Source: an uncultured Eubacteriales bacterium
Lineage (GTDB): Bacteria > Bacillota > Clostridia > Monoglobales > Monoglobaceae
Length of the DNA stretch: 37,219 nt
Direction of reading: 5' to 3'
NCBI GenBank assembly: GCA_958352815.1
Contig: CATWQA010000018.1
Coordinates: forward strand, 1-37,219
The position numbers and the translations under genes are program-made. The first letter of the stretch is position 1. The number at the start of each line of letters is the position of its first letter. Positions 1 to 7,466 of this stretch are shown one piece after another. The notes beneath the pieces were generated by a model. That model was not told where the DNA came from. It saw only the letters and a list, made by a program, of their open reading frames with translations, and searched no databases.

Positions 1-278
1 CCGCCTCCGCCCCGAGCGCGGTCGGTTTTCCCCTTCGGGGAAACCGATTGGGGCTTTGCCCCAAACCCCAAGCGCCGCAGACGCAAACTCGCAAAAAGGT
101 GATAGCGCAGCGTGCCTTTTTGCGAAAAAGGAGCAAATGCCCGTAAAGGCGTAGGCTTGCCGAACAGGCAAGCCGAGCTGTGAGGGCATATTGCGACGAC
201 GCCAAAGCCCTTATCAAAATGCGCCGGAGTGGGCGCACATTATTTCTACACTCTACACTCTACATTCTACATTAAAAT
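1..278. repeat. Intergenic block of dispersed palindromic repeats at the left edge
   Basis: No gene is visible here. Positions 25-50 form a hairpin (TTTTCCCC / GGGGAAA around TTCG), followed by GGGGC/GCCCC at 50-63. The same pair recurs at 27380-27420 and 29650-29690. Positions 91-203 carry another family: a hairpin with CAAAAAGG/CCTTTTTG arms, a GGAGCAAATGCCCG linker, an inner AGGCAAGCC-type hairpin and a GAGGGCAT...GCGACGACG end. It matches 15727-15832 with different arm sequences. Positions 244-274 are a 7-bp tandem repeat (TCTACAC/TCTACAT units) ending just before the obg stop codon. Confidence 0.7.
216..240 (-). terminator. Likely intrinsic terminator of the rplU-rpmA-obg operon
   Basis: On the minus strand TGCGCC (232-237) pairs with GGCGCA (220-225) around a 6-nt loop, and is followed by TTTT. 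It lies about 40 bp beyond the obg stop codon, past the 7-bp tandem repeat. Confidence 0.55.
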
Positions 279-1556
279 TTACTCTACGTAGTCAAATTCG
301 CAGCCGTATATTTCTACCGGGTCGCCGTCCTTTATGCCCGCCTCCTTGAGCTTGTCTATTATTCCGCTCTTTATCAGAGCTCTCTGGAAATACTGCAGGG
401 ATTCGTAATCATCAAGGTTGGTTGAGCCCACAATAAGCTGCGCCCGTCTGCCCTCAACGTGGAACACGCCGTCCTCATCTACGGTGACGGTTATGGTCTC
501 GTCCGCCTTGCGGGACGCCTCCAGGTCGAACATCTCATATTCTTCCTCATATTCCTCCGGCGGGATTTTGGACAGGGCTTCATAGGTATACTTCAAAACC
601 TCGTCTATGCCCTGCTTGGTGGCAGCGGAAATCTTGAACACGGTATAGCCGCGGCTCTCCATTTCCTTACGGAAAATTTCAAAATTATCCTCAAAGCCCG
701 GTATATCGCTCTTGTTGGCAAGGACTATCTGCCGCTTGCCCGCCAGTCTCTCGCTGTACAAGCTGAGCTCCTTATTAATTGCGTCAAAGTCCTCTATGGG
801 GTCTCTGCCCTCTATGCCCGACACGTCAACCACATGAAGCAGCAGCTTGGTTCTCTCCACATGGCGCAGGAACTCATGCCCTAAGCCGACGCCCTCGTGA
901 GCCCCCTCGATTATTCCCGGAATATCCGCGACAACAAAGGAACCGTCACCCATATTAACCACGCCCAAATTAGGCTGCAGGGTGGTAAAATGATAGTTGG
1001 CGATTTTTGGTCGGGCGTCGCTGACGATTGAGAGAAATGTGGACTTACCCACGTTGGGGAAGCCCAGCAGACCAACGTCCGCTATGAGCTTTAGCTCCAG
1101 AGTAACCATTCTCTCATCACCGGGAGCTCCCGGCTTGGCGAACCTGGGCACCTGCCTGGTGGCGGTTGCAAAGTGCACATTGCCCCAGCCGCCAATGCCG
1201 CCCTTTGCCACGACGAACTCCTCTCCGTCCTCTTTCAGGTCGCATATAACAAGTCCGCTCTCCTCGTCACGAACGATTGTGCCCACCGGAACCCGAACAT
1301 ACAAATGCTCGCCGTTCCTGCCGTTCCGCTTAGCGTCTCTGCCGTTGCCGCCGTTTTCCGCGGCGAACTTACGCTTATATCTGAAATCCACAAGAGTGTT
1401 TATATTCTTGTCCGCAACAAAAACAACGTTTCCGCCCTTGCCGCCGTCGCCGCCGTCGGGACCCCCGGCAGCAACATACTTTTCTCTGTGGAAGGTGACC
1501 GCGCCGTCGCCGCCGTCTCCCGCCTTAACAAAAATCTTCGCGCTGTCTGAAAACAT
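279..1556 (-). CDS. obg: Obg family GTPase (ribosome assembly)
   Basis: This is a cytoplasmic GTPase that binds the large ribosomal subunit during assembly and is linked to stress and growth control. The 425 residues follow the family order. A glycine-rich Obg fold covers about 1-158. The G domain has G1 GFPNVGKS (165-172), G3 DIPG (211-214) and G4 NKSD (281-284). The Obg C-terminal (OCT) domain occupies about 355-425 and ends in an acidic tail. The start is supported by a GGAGG ribosome binding site. It lies downstream of rplU and rpmA in the arrangement usual for bacteria. A hairpin between rpmA and obg suggests that obg is expressed by partial readthrough. All signature motifs are intact. 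Confidence 0.98.
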   Translation of the reverse strand: MFSDSAKIFVKAGDGGDGAVTFHREKYVAAGGPDGGDGGKGGNVVFVADKNINTLVDFRYKRKFAAENGGNGRDAKRNGRNGEHLYVRVPVGTIVRDEESGLVICDLKEDGEEFVVAKGGIGGWGNVHFATATRQVPRFAKPGAPGDERMVTLELKLIADVGLLGFPNVGKSTFLSIVSDARPKIANYHFTTLQPNLGVVNMGDGSFVVADIPGIIEGAHEGVGLGHEFLRHVERTKLLLHVVDVSGIEGRDPIEDFDAINKELSLYSERLAGKRQIVLANKSDIPGFEDNFEIFRKEMESRGYTVFKISAATKQGIDEVLKYTYEALSKIPPEEYEEEYEMFDLEASRKADETITVTVDEDGVFHVEGRRAQLIVGSTNLDDYESLQYFQRALIKSGIIDKLKEAGIKDGDPVEIYGCEFDYVE

Positions 1557-1590
1557 AAAAAACCTCCGTTCAACCCTTAATCAAAAACAC

Positions 1591-1616
1591 AAAAGGGGCG
1601 GACAAAGTCCACCCCC
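1591..1616 (-). terminator. Hairpin terminator between rpmA and obg
   Basis: On the minus strand a GGGG.GGAC / GTCC.CCCC stem with a TTT loop is followed by TTTTGTG. It sits just after the rpmA stop codon and probably reduces, rather than abolishes, transcription into obg. Confidence 0.6.
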
Positions 1617-1628
1617 GATTCGCTTTAA

Positions 1629-1889
1629 TTACTGAGTAATCTCATAAACAGAAACCTGCTTCTTGTCTCTGCCCTTGCGCTCAAACTTAACTCTGCCGTC
1701 GATAAGGGCAAACAGAGTGTCGTCACTACCCTTCTTAACGTTTGTTCCGGGGTAAATCTTTGTGCCTCTCTGTCTAACAAGAATGTTTCCTGCCAGGCAA
1801 GCCTGACCGTCCGCCATCTTCACGCCAAGACGCTTGGACTCGGAATCTCTTCCGTTTTTGGTACTACCCATTCCCTTCTTATGAGCCAT
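1629..1889 (-). CDS. rpmA: 50S ribosomal protein L27
   Basis: L27 is a structural protein of the large ribosomal subunit whose N-terminus reaches towards the peptidyl-transferase centre. The 86-residue product begins MAHKKGMGSTKNGRDSESK and has the conserved GNILVRQRGT and GSDDTLFA segments. The start follows AAGGAG. The protein has no N-terminal extension of the MLxLDLQFFASKKG type that many Firmicutes make and remove with the Prp protease. Correspondingly no prp (ysxB) gene lies in the 42-bp gap between rplU and rpmA. Confidence 0.98.
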   Translation of the reverse strand: MAHKKGMGSTKNGRDSESKRLGVKMADGQACLAGNILVRQRGTKIYPGTNVKKGSDDTLFALIDGRVKFERKGRDKKQVSVYEITQ

Positions 1890-1931
1890 TTATTTCACTC
1901 CTTACTATCAAAATATGGAAATCAACACGGC

Positions 1932-2240
1932 TTAGGCGTTGATTGCTGTAATCTCAACCTTTGTGTAGGGCTGTCTGTGACCCTGCTTCTTGTGATAGTG
2001 CTTCTTAGGCTTGTACTTATAAACAATGATCTTCTTTGACTTGCCGTTCTTAGCAACTGTGGCTGTAACTGTTGCGCCGTCCACATAGGGAGCGCCAACC
2101 TTTAAGTCATCTCCGCCGACAACCAAAACCTTGTCAAAAGTAACAGTATCTCCGGCCTCAACATCGAGCTTCTCAATAAATACAACGTCGCCCTGCTCAA
2201 CCTTATACTGCTTTCCGCCTGTCTCAATAACTGCGTACAT
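1932..2240 (-). CDS. rplU: 50S ribosomal protein L21
   Basis: L21 binds 23S rRNA in the large subunit. The 102-residue protein starts MYAVIETGGKQYKVEQGD, a standard L21 N-terminus, and carries the C-terminal YKPKKHYHKKQGHRQPYTKV segment. Length and motifs are normal. It is the first gene of the rplU-rpmA-obg operon. Its start follows AGGAGG at 8-nt spacing, behind a strong promoter and a structured leader. Confidence 0.98.
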   Translation of the reverse strand: MYAVIETGGKQYKVEQGDVVFIEKLDVEAGDTVTFDKVLVVGGDDLKVGAPYVDGATVTATVAKNGKSKKIIVYKYKPKKHYHKKQGHRQPYTKVEITAINA

Positions 2241-2320
2241 TCGTAATACCTCCTATTACCCAAGACTCGCCATTGGGGCGTGCTTGCGCAGCTTAATAAA
2301 GCCCCTTCTGCGCGGTTACC
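2241..2320 (-). promoter_or_regulatory. L21-type ribosomal protein leader (candidate)
   Basis: The 80-nt 5' UTR of rplU can fold. GCGCAG and CTGCGC form a perfect 6-bp stem. GGGGC inside its loop is complementary to GCCCC just downstream of the stem, which would give a pseudoknot-like pairing. Firmicutes rplU operons are known to carry an autoregulatory L21 leader at this position. The assignment rests on position and pairing; I did not align it to the family model. Confidence 0.55.
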
Positions 2321-2325
2321 GATAC

Positions 2326-2354
2326 AGTATAACAGAGGAATTGACTTTTGTCAA
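2326..2354 (-). promoter_or_regulatory. Promoter of rplU-rpmA-obg
   Basis: Minus strand: TTGACA (2349-2354), a 17-bp spacer, and TATACT (2326-2331). The -35 box lies inside a 14-bp palindrome, TTGACTTTTGTCAA (2341-2354). Confidence 0.85.
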
Positions 2355-2399
2355 TAGCAGGGAGCAAAATTTTTGAAAAATTTTGAATTAAAATGCGGT

Positions 2400-2880
2400 T
2401 TGATTTTTGTCGCCCGCCCCATTGCGCTCGCCGCCTCCGCCCCGAGCGCAGATCGTTCTCCCTCCGGGAGAAACGAGTTAGGGGACGCTGTCCCCTAAGA
2501 CCCCTGCAAAAAACAGTAAACTTATGAAAATTTTTTGTTATCTTTTCAAAAGACTTTGCAATCAATAGCCCGCCCTGCGCGTTTGGGGAGGAGAGGGCTG
2601 TGACCCAACTTCTTTGAAGTTGGACGGCTCACGGTATTCCCTTTAAAATGTCGTAACTAATGTCAATAACAGACCAAAGTTGTTGCCGACAGAACGCAAC
2701 AGGGCGGGCGACAGACACACCAATGTGAGTATATAAAATAACAGGGATTGCACCTTTAATATAATTGCAAATCCATATAATATGGTATTGACAGTTGGCA
2801 TGGTAAACGGGGCGTCCGGGAGGCCGCCCCCTACGAAATTGAAGGGTTGCATATATATATCCCGTTTACGTTGATTAAAA
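2400..2880. repeat. Repeat-filled intergenic region
   Basis: No credible gene. In order: a CCGCCCC/CGAGCG palindrome and paired hairpins (TCTCCC/GGGAGA, then GGGGAC/GTCCCC; 2455-2500), which are compensated variants of those at 25-63; a GCCCGCCCTGCGC host repeat interrupted by the 93-bp cassette (2599-2691); then the dispersed element with ACAGGGATT, ATATAATATGG and the GGGGCG...CGCCCCCTACGAA palindrome (about 2700-2865). Confidence 0.7.
2599..2691 (+). repeat. 93-bp nested cassette, copy 1
   Basis: Starts TGTGACCCAAC, contains the CCAACTTC/GAAGTTGG hairpin near its left end and AATGTCAATAAC in the middle, and ends at CCGACA. It interrupts a host repeat between AGGGC and GAACGCAACAGGG. Confidence 0.7.
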
Positions 2881-2900
2881 ATGCTGTTTGCATCAACGCG

Positions 2901-2932
2901 AAAGACCGCAGGTAGTATTGCCTGCGGTCTTT
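2901..2932 (-). terminator. Hairpin terminator after the small-peptide gene
   Basis: Perfect 12-bp stem, AAAGACCGCAGG / CCTGCGGTCTTT, with an 8-nt loop. It is about 80 bp beyond the stop codon at 3014. The T-run is only three, so it may act in either direction. Confidence 0.6.
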
Positions 2933-3013
2933 CCGTGTTAGGATTGTGTTTCTGTGTTATATATATCCCTATGGGAATATATCCATTTGTTAGTAATGGT
3001 TTTGTGCTGAAGA

Positions 3014-3217
3014 TTACTGTCCATTGCCAATGCTATCAGTCCAGTTGTTGGCATTAGGAGTTGATACAGAGCCGCCCAGTCCTTCAAACCATGACTTTGT
3101 GCCGACACTTGTATAGCCCTTGGTCTTAAGACCGCTTGCCAGTAATATATCTTCTTCGCACTCAAATTCTATTATTTCAGCCTTGGGGGCTGTATACTCT
3201 TTCTTTATGCTTTTCAT
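3014..3217 (-). CDS. Small hypothetical protein with KEYTAPKAEIIEF N-terminus
   Basis: A 67-residue product with a clear ribosome binding site (AAAGGAGAG upstream of ATG). The N-terminal KKEYTAPKAEIIEFECEED block resembles a widespread class of short, uncharacterised Firmicutes proteins beginning with a K-x-Y-x-x-P-x-A-E pattern. The rest is Gly/Ser/Thr/Asn rich, with a single early Cys and no membrane segment. It lies 30 bp downstream of the secreted Ig-like protein on the same strand and is followed by a strong hairpin, so the two probably share a transcript. I cannot assign a function. A precursor peptide is possible, but no modification enzyme or transporter is nearby. Confidence 0.65.
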   Translation of the reverse strand: MKSIKKEYTAPKAEIIEFECEEDILLASGLKTKGYTSVGTKSWFEGLGGSVSTPNANNWTDSIGNGQ

Positions 3218-3247
3218 AGTTACATCTCTCCTTTCAAGGCTCTTATT

Positions 3248-5602
3248 TTATTCTGTTACTTCGGGATAATCTACTTCTTTTCCCCAGTCAACTGTTCCGC
3301 CGATTGCATCTCCGTAGAGCATAGTTCCGTCTATATTTACAAAGGGCTTTGCATAATATGTGTTTGTATAATTTTCGGGAATTGCGTCAAGGTCACCGTA
3401 GAAGCCACCTGTCATAGGTGCTGTACTCTCCAGCTTATAATCTGCGCCCTCGTACTTAACGATTTCACCATCGCCATCTACAAAGTAGAAGCCGTATCCC
3501 GAAACATCAACTCCTGTATATCCTTGGAGGAAGCGGATTACGCCCTTGGTTTGAGCATCTGCGCTTGTGTACTTACCTGAATCTGTCTCACCGCCCAAAA
3601 GCTTATCATAGGGAACCATTACAAGAGCCATAAGGTCGGAAGCTCCACTCTTTACGCTTGTGAAGGACAGGTTATATGTTCCCGCTGAAAGATAACCTGT
3701 AACATATGAATAAACATATACATCCTGACCATTACTCTCTACAGCCAGTTTCTCACTTTCAGCAGGTGAAACATTATCAAGAATTGTTTCATCGCCTTTT
3801 TTCAGAACAAACGTATTTGTATTTCTGGAAACATTTGCCAAAGCATAAATCTTATATACTCCGTCTTGCACCAAAGTGTAGTCGGTTGAAGCCGAATTGC
3901 CCTCAGAGTTCAAATATCCTACTTCTTTTGTATATTGTTTGAGCTCGCCAAACACGTCTGCGTATTCATCTGTATAAGCTTCGGTTACTTCGGAAACCGT
4001 AATTGTGACAGGACTTTTACTACCGTTGTTTAAGGTCATATCATCAGGCAAAACAATACCTGTATATGTGGGAGGTGTTACAGTGACTGATGACAAATAT
4101 CCACCTGATAAACCTACTATTTCAACGCTTCCGTTCTCTGTTCCGGTATACACATATTTATATTCATATACAGAACTCTGTGCAGCGTCATCGCTCTTTA
4201 AAGTTCCTACCTGTACGCCATCTATAGTATACACGTTATTATTTGAACCGGATGAATCGTTGCTATAGTTTATTACAGTTACGGTACTTCCGGGAACAAC
4301 AGGAACTGTCATCTTGGTGCCAGCATTAAACTGGAAGTTTCCATTTCTGCCGAAAGAGTGTATTTTACCGCCCTGAACTGTGGCATATACAACACTGTCA
4401 CTCTTGCTTTCATCAACAGAGCCGGCAACAGGGAATATATTGTTCTGTTCTAGTGAATTTAGATAACCAAATGAAGTCGGATACCATGTACTTCCGCTTG
4501 CGCCCCACTTAACTGACTTTGATTTGCTTATAGCTTCGTAAACTTCATCAGAGAATGTAGTTTCAGCAAGTGTATTTAATTTTGTATTTATGGTAAAAGC
4601 AGTAGTCTCTGCATCTACAGTCAATGATGCAGGTACATTGTCTCCAACATATGTCATCGGAGCATTGTTTTCATAAGAAACGTCATAAGTGCCAAAATCA
4701 ATGTTTTCTATGCCGTTTGCGCTTATTACATATTTACTTTCACCATTTTGTGACAATGTCAAACTCTTAATCGGGTGACCCAATGTTACAAAAACATCAC
4801 TTGAATTGGAAACGGTCACCTCACATGTCTTTGAGTAGGTAATATCGTTATATGTAATGGAAGCAGTTATTGTCGCTGTTCCCAAAGACACACCTGTAAC
4901 CACGCCGTTTTCTACAGTCGCAACCTCTTCGTTATTTGAGCTCCAAACAACACTATCTGCTGTTAAGTCTCCCATATTCTCAACAGTTGCTGTCAAGGTC
5001 TTTGAGTTCTGAGGAGCAACCAGCAACTCACTATCACTAATCGACAGGGTTGGATCGGTTCTGATAAACTTAATATCAATCATGTTTACTCTAATATCAC
5101 TTTTATCTGTCGAGTAAAAATACAAAACCTGCGGACTTGTTCCTGTGTATTTCGCAGTTGTCACCTGATAACTGTTGGTGGTAATATCATTGGTCGATAT
5201 TACATTGCTTTTTGCATAATCGGTACTTATGGACACAGTACGAGTACCATTTATATTACCGTAAGCCGTTACAACACAAGGACCTCCAACCTTTATAGCA
5301 AATGCCCTCGCAGTTATGTCCTTTACATTCAAAGCGCTGGGATATTCAACACCCTCCACCGTTATACCATTGTTGGCTTTCCAGCCTGCGGAATAGCCCT
5401 GAAGATATTTATCGGTTGTCAGTCCTGTCAAATCTGCTGTAATACCAAGCTTTGACATATCAATTACTTTATTGTCAGTAATCGTCAAAAGACCGCTGTC
5501 AATATCCCACGCATAGCCTGTCATCGGCAGGGCTGTCAGCATTGTTGCCATTACTGCCAGAGACAGCAACAGCGAAAAAATTCTTTTTGTTTTTCTCTTC
5601 AT
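3248..5602 (-). CDS. Large secreted protein with bacterial Ig-like (Big_2) domain and beta-rich modules
   Basis: A 784-residue exported protein. Residues 1-32 are a signal peptide (KRKTK, hydrophobic core, then MTGYAWD). Residues about 100-180 and 385-510 form similar beta-rich modules (VTAYGNINGTRTVSIS; VTVINYSNDSSGSNN), of the kind seen beside polysaccharide lyases and probably ligand binding. Residues about 185-265 match a Big_2 domain (NEEVATVENGVVTGVSLGTA). Residues about 525-670 form another beta-sandwich-like region. I see no catalytic motif, sortase signal or dockerin. The start follows AAGGGG. The gene has a long upstream region with a structured element (5878-5984) and a palindrome-flanked promoter (6027-6179). 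A carbohydrate-binding or adhesive surface role is an inference. Confidence 0.85.
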   Translation of the reverse strand: MKRKTKRIFSLLLSLAVMATMLTALPMTGYAWDIDSGLLTITDNKVIDMSKLGITADLTGLTTDKYLQGYSAGWKANNGITVEGVEYPSALNVKDITARAFAIKVGGPCVVTAYGNINGTRTVSISTDYAKSNVISTNDITTNSYQVTTAKYTGTSPQVLYFYSTDKSDIRVNMIDIKFIRTDPTLSISDSELLVAPQNSKTLTATVENMGDLTADSVVWSSNNEEVATVENGVVTGVSLGTATITASITYNDITYSKTCEVTVSNSSDVFVTLGHPIKSLTLSQNGESKYVISANGIENIDFGTYDVSYENNAPMTYVGDNVPASLTVDAETTAFTINTKLNTLAETTFSDEVYEAISKSKSVKWGASGSTWYPTSFGYLNSLEQNNIFPVAGSVDESKSDSVVYATVQGGKIHSFGRNGNFQFNAGTKMTVPVVPGSTVTVINYSNDSSGSNNNVYTIDGVQVGTLKSDDAAQSSVYEYKYVYTGTENGSVEIVGLSGGYLSSVTVTPPTYTGIVLPDDMTLNNGSKSPVTITVSEVTEAYTDEYADVFGELKQYTKEVGYLNSEGNSASTDYTLVQDGVYKIYALANVSRNTNTFVLKKGDETILDNVSPAESEKLAVESNGQDVYVYSYVTGYLSAGTYNLSFTSVKSGASDLMALVMVPYDKLLGGETDSGKYTSADAQTKGVIRFLQGYTGVDVSGYGFYFVDGDGEIVKYEGADYKLESTAPMTGGFYGDLDAIPENYTNTYYAKPFVNIDGTMLYGDAIGGTVDWGKEVDYPEVTE

Positions 5603-5877
5603 TTTAAACCCCTTCTTTTTAAGAATTTTTATATTAAATTTTTAAATTAATTTTTACGAACTTATTACGGCATACCAACTTACCGTAAAACAAAACATCG
5701 CAGGGGACAATCCCTGCGACGCAACAAGGCGCAAGACACAGACAGCCCGCACACCGGGGATTGCGCAAGACGCTGCTGTTTTTGAGCCGTTTTATTTTTA
5801 TCCGAAAGACGTCAGGGATTCCGCTTTTCGGAACAGGCATATACGACGGCGACTCGGAGGAAGCGGCGAAATCCGAA
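5603..5877. other. 5' leader region without a gene
   Basis: This lies between the promoter module at 6027-6179 and the start codon at 5602. On the minus strand it holds hairpins such as TCGCAGGG.../CCCTGCGA (5697-5722) and TTACGG/CCGTAA. An open frame at 5634-5840 has no good start context and looks random. Confidence 0.5.
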
Positions 5878-5984
5878 TTGTCGGATGCAATTGAAAATTT
5901 CTGATAAAACTTAATGATTAAGACATATCAGAGAAACAGATGGATTTGTATGGGCAGGTGACCCAAGTCAATTGCATCCGTCAA
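5878..5984. other. 107-bp element with 17-nt inverted arms and an internal hairpin
   Basis: The arms 5878-5894 and 5968-5984 are reverse complements with one mismatch (core CGGATGCAATTGA / TCAATTGCATCCG). Inside are a second stem (CTGATA/TATCAG extended by AAA/TTT) capped by CTTAA/TTAAG, and a GGG/CCC mini-stem. As minus-strand RNA it would form a multi-branched fold in the leader of the 3248-5602 gene. It could be a regulatory RNA or a small mobile element with terminal inverted repeats; I see no target duplication. I did not recognise a known riboswitch. Confidence 0.5.
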
Positions 5985-6026
5985 CAGGGACTCCGCGGCT
6001 TCAACTCAAACCGCCGCGAAAATCCG

Positions 6027-6179
6027 TAACCAAAGCCATAGGTTTTGTTACAAAACATTTTCCGATAAATGTATATAAACCATCGTAAATAATTTTACCA
6101 CAGTGTTAATTAAATGTCAACAAAAAATTCACAATTATATTAAATTTTTTATATGTGATAAAAAGTATACTTTTTGTCA
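6027..6179 (-). promoter_or_regulatory. Promoter bracketed by two palindromes, copy A
   Basis: On the minus strand: palindrome 1 at 6156-6179 (TGACAAAAAGTATACTTTTT), then TTGACA (6115-6120), a 17-bp spacer and TAAAAT (6092-6097), then palindrome 2 at about 6027-6050 (GTAAC...GTTAC arms around CCTATGG). The palindrome centres are about 129 bp apart. The promoter faces the secreted-protein gene that starts at 5602. The whole module aligns over about 155 bp with 19426-19577. The palindromes look like operators for a dimeric regulator; the regulator is unknown. Confidence 0.6.
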
Positions 6180-6224
6180 TTTGGCGATTGGCGGAAACGG
6201 TTGGGTTGTCGGCGGCGGGCTTTA

Positions 6225-6530
6225 TTTATGTAAACGGAATAAGCATAACAGTAAATCATTGCGCTGTAGGGGGCGGATTCCTATACGCCCCGTTAGCCAT
6301 AACAACAGTCAGCGCCATATTATACGGATTTGGTGTTTTATCTGAACCACAATTCCTGTTAAATATATAATTCCATTGGTGTGTATGCGGGGCGTCCGGG
6401 AGGCCGCCCCCTACGAATGTAAAGGGTTGCGTAGGGGGGGTAATCCCGTTTGCTTGGCGGAAACGCTCGGGTTGTCGGCGGGCGGAGCGTGTCATTTCTA
6501 CACTCTACACTCTACATTCTACATTGCGCC
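6225..6530. repeat. Dispersed repeat cluster upstream of the fructose operon
   Basis: No gene. Two short palindromes of the GTAGGGGGCG...CGCCCC type occur at about 6267-6290 and 6390-6418 in opposite orientation. They bracket the CATATTATACGGATTTG...CCTGTTAAATATATAAT core. Positions 6497-6525 repeat the 7-bp TCTACAC/TCTACAT tandem array seen at 244-274. Confidence 0.65.
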
Positions 6531-6600
6531 GTTGTTTTGCACAAAAAACTTCGGGTTTTGAATTTTTAAATGTGAGATTTATTGGTCAGTTTGAATGAAA

Positions 6601-6671
6601 ATGATTATTTATGATTATTTTCGACATTTTCATGATTGTTTATGGTTGACAATGATTAAAAATGGTGATAT
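6601..6671 (+). promoter_or_regulatory. Decamer-repeat operator array, probable FruR site
   Basis: Ten-base units starting ATGRTT occur at 6601, 6611, 6632, 6642, 6652 and 6662 (ATGATTATTT, ATGATTGTTT, ATGGTTGACA and so on), interrupted once by an 11-bp spacer. One unit per helical turn places all sites on one DNA face. The array overlaps the promoter directly ahead of the DeoR-family gene, so autoregulation by FruR is likely but inferred. Confidence 0.6.
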
Positions 6672-6674
6672 TAT
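6646..6674 (+). promoter_or_regulatory. Promoter of fruR-fruK-fruA-ptsH-ptsI
   Basis: TTGACA (6646-6651), a 17-bp spacer and TATTAT (6669-6674). It is embedded in the decamer array, so a bound repressor would block RNA polymerase. Confidence 0.8.
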
Positions 6675-6713
6675 ATAACCACAAAGAACGAACGGTCAAA
6701 GGGATTGATTAAT

Positions 6714-7466
6714 ATGCTTACACAGGAGAGGCAGGACAGGATTGTTGAAATAGTGAACGAGAAAAGCACGGTTACGGTGGGAGAGCTTTCGGAAATTCTG
6801 GAGGCTTCGGAGTCCACCGTTCGCCGAGACCTAATCCGTCTTGACAGAATCGGTCTTATCAAAAAGGTTCACGGAGGGGCGACTTCTCAGGGAGTTACTT
6901 CCTCCATTGTAGAAGCGGACATGAACACAAAGCTCAGCCTGAACGTTAAGGAAAAAGAAGCCATCGGCAGAGCTGCGGCGGCGCTTATAACCAACGAGGA
7001 CTTTGTTTTTATTGACGCGGGAACCACCACCCTGGTAATGACCGACGCTATCAACGAGGGAGTTCGGGCGACCTTTGTCACCAACGGAATTGTCCATGCG
7101 AAGAAGCTCATTCAGAAAGGGCTTAAGGCGTACATTATCGGAGGGCAGATTAAGCTGAGCACCGAGGCGGTTGTGGGCACGGAGGCAATAGGCAACATGA
7201 GCCGCTTTAACTTTACCAAGGCTTTTATCGGCGTCAACGGCATTACGGCGGAAAGAGGCTTCACCACTCCCGACCCGGAGGAGGCCGCCGTTAAGACATC
7301 GGCAATGGCGCGGTGCCGCAAGAACTTCGTCTTGGCTGACCACACAAAGTTTGACAAGGTATGCCCCGTGACGTTTGCGGAGCTTGAAAACGCCGTAATA
7401 ATTACAGACGAACTTGAAAATAATGAGTACAGAGAACATACAATAATTAAGGAGGCCGGATTATGA
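6714..7466 (+). CDS. fruR: DeoR family transcriptional regulator of fructose uptake
   Basis: A 250-residue repressor of the DeoR/GlpR family. Residues about 3-55 are the winged helix-turn-helix, with the family-typical ESTVRRDLIRLDRIGLIKKVHGGA. The remainder is the DeoRC sugar-phosphate sensing domain (VFIDAGTTTLVM; IGVNGIT). I chose ATG 6714 because AAAGGG lies about 10 nt upstream; the TTG at 6705 would be too close. The gene overlaps fruK by 4 bp (ATGA), so translation is coupled. By family and context it should respond to fructose-1-phosphate and repress its own operon. Confidence 0.9.
   Translation: MLTQERQDRIVEIVNEKSTVTVGELSEILEASESTVRRDLIRLDRIGLIKKVHGGATSQGVTSSIVEADMNTKLSLNVKEKEAIGRAAAALITNEDFVFIDAGTTTLVMTDAINEGVRATFVTNGIVHAKKLIQKGLKAYIIGGQIKLSTEAVVGTEAIGNMSRFNFTKAFIGVNGITAERGFTTPDPEEAAVKTSAMARCRKNFVLADHTKFDKVCPVTFAELENAVIITDELENNEYREHTIIKEAGL

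Noticed and set aside
997..1635. Plus-strand open frames opposite obg
   Set aside because: Pro/Ser-rich translations with no motif, complementary to the glycine-rich Obg fold. Typical antisense shadows.
2293..2565. 90-codon minus-strand frame upstream of rplU
   Set aside because: It overlaps the rplU promoter and a dispersed repeat. Similar frames arise from the same repeat elsewhere. Not a gene.
5634..5840. 68-codon minus-strand frame in the leader of the Ig-like protein
   Set aside because: No ribosome binding site, odd Cys-rich composition from a hairpin region, and no resemblance to a known peptide.
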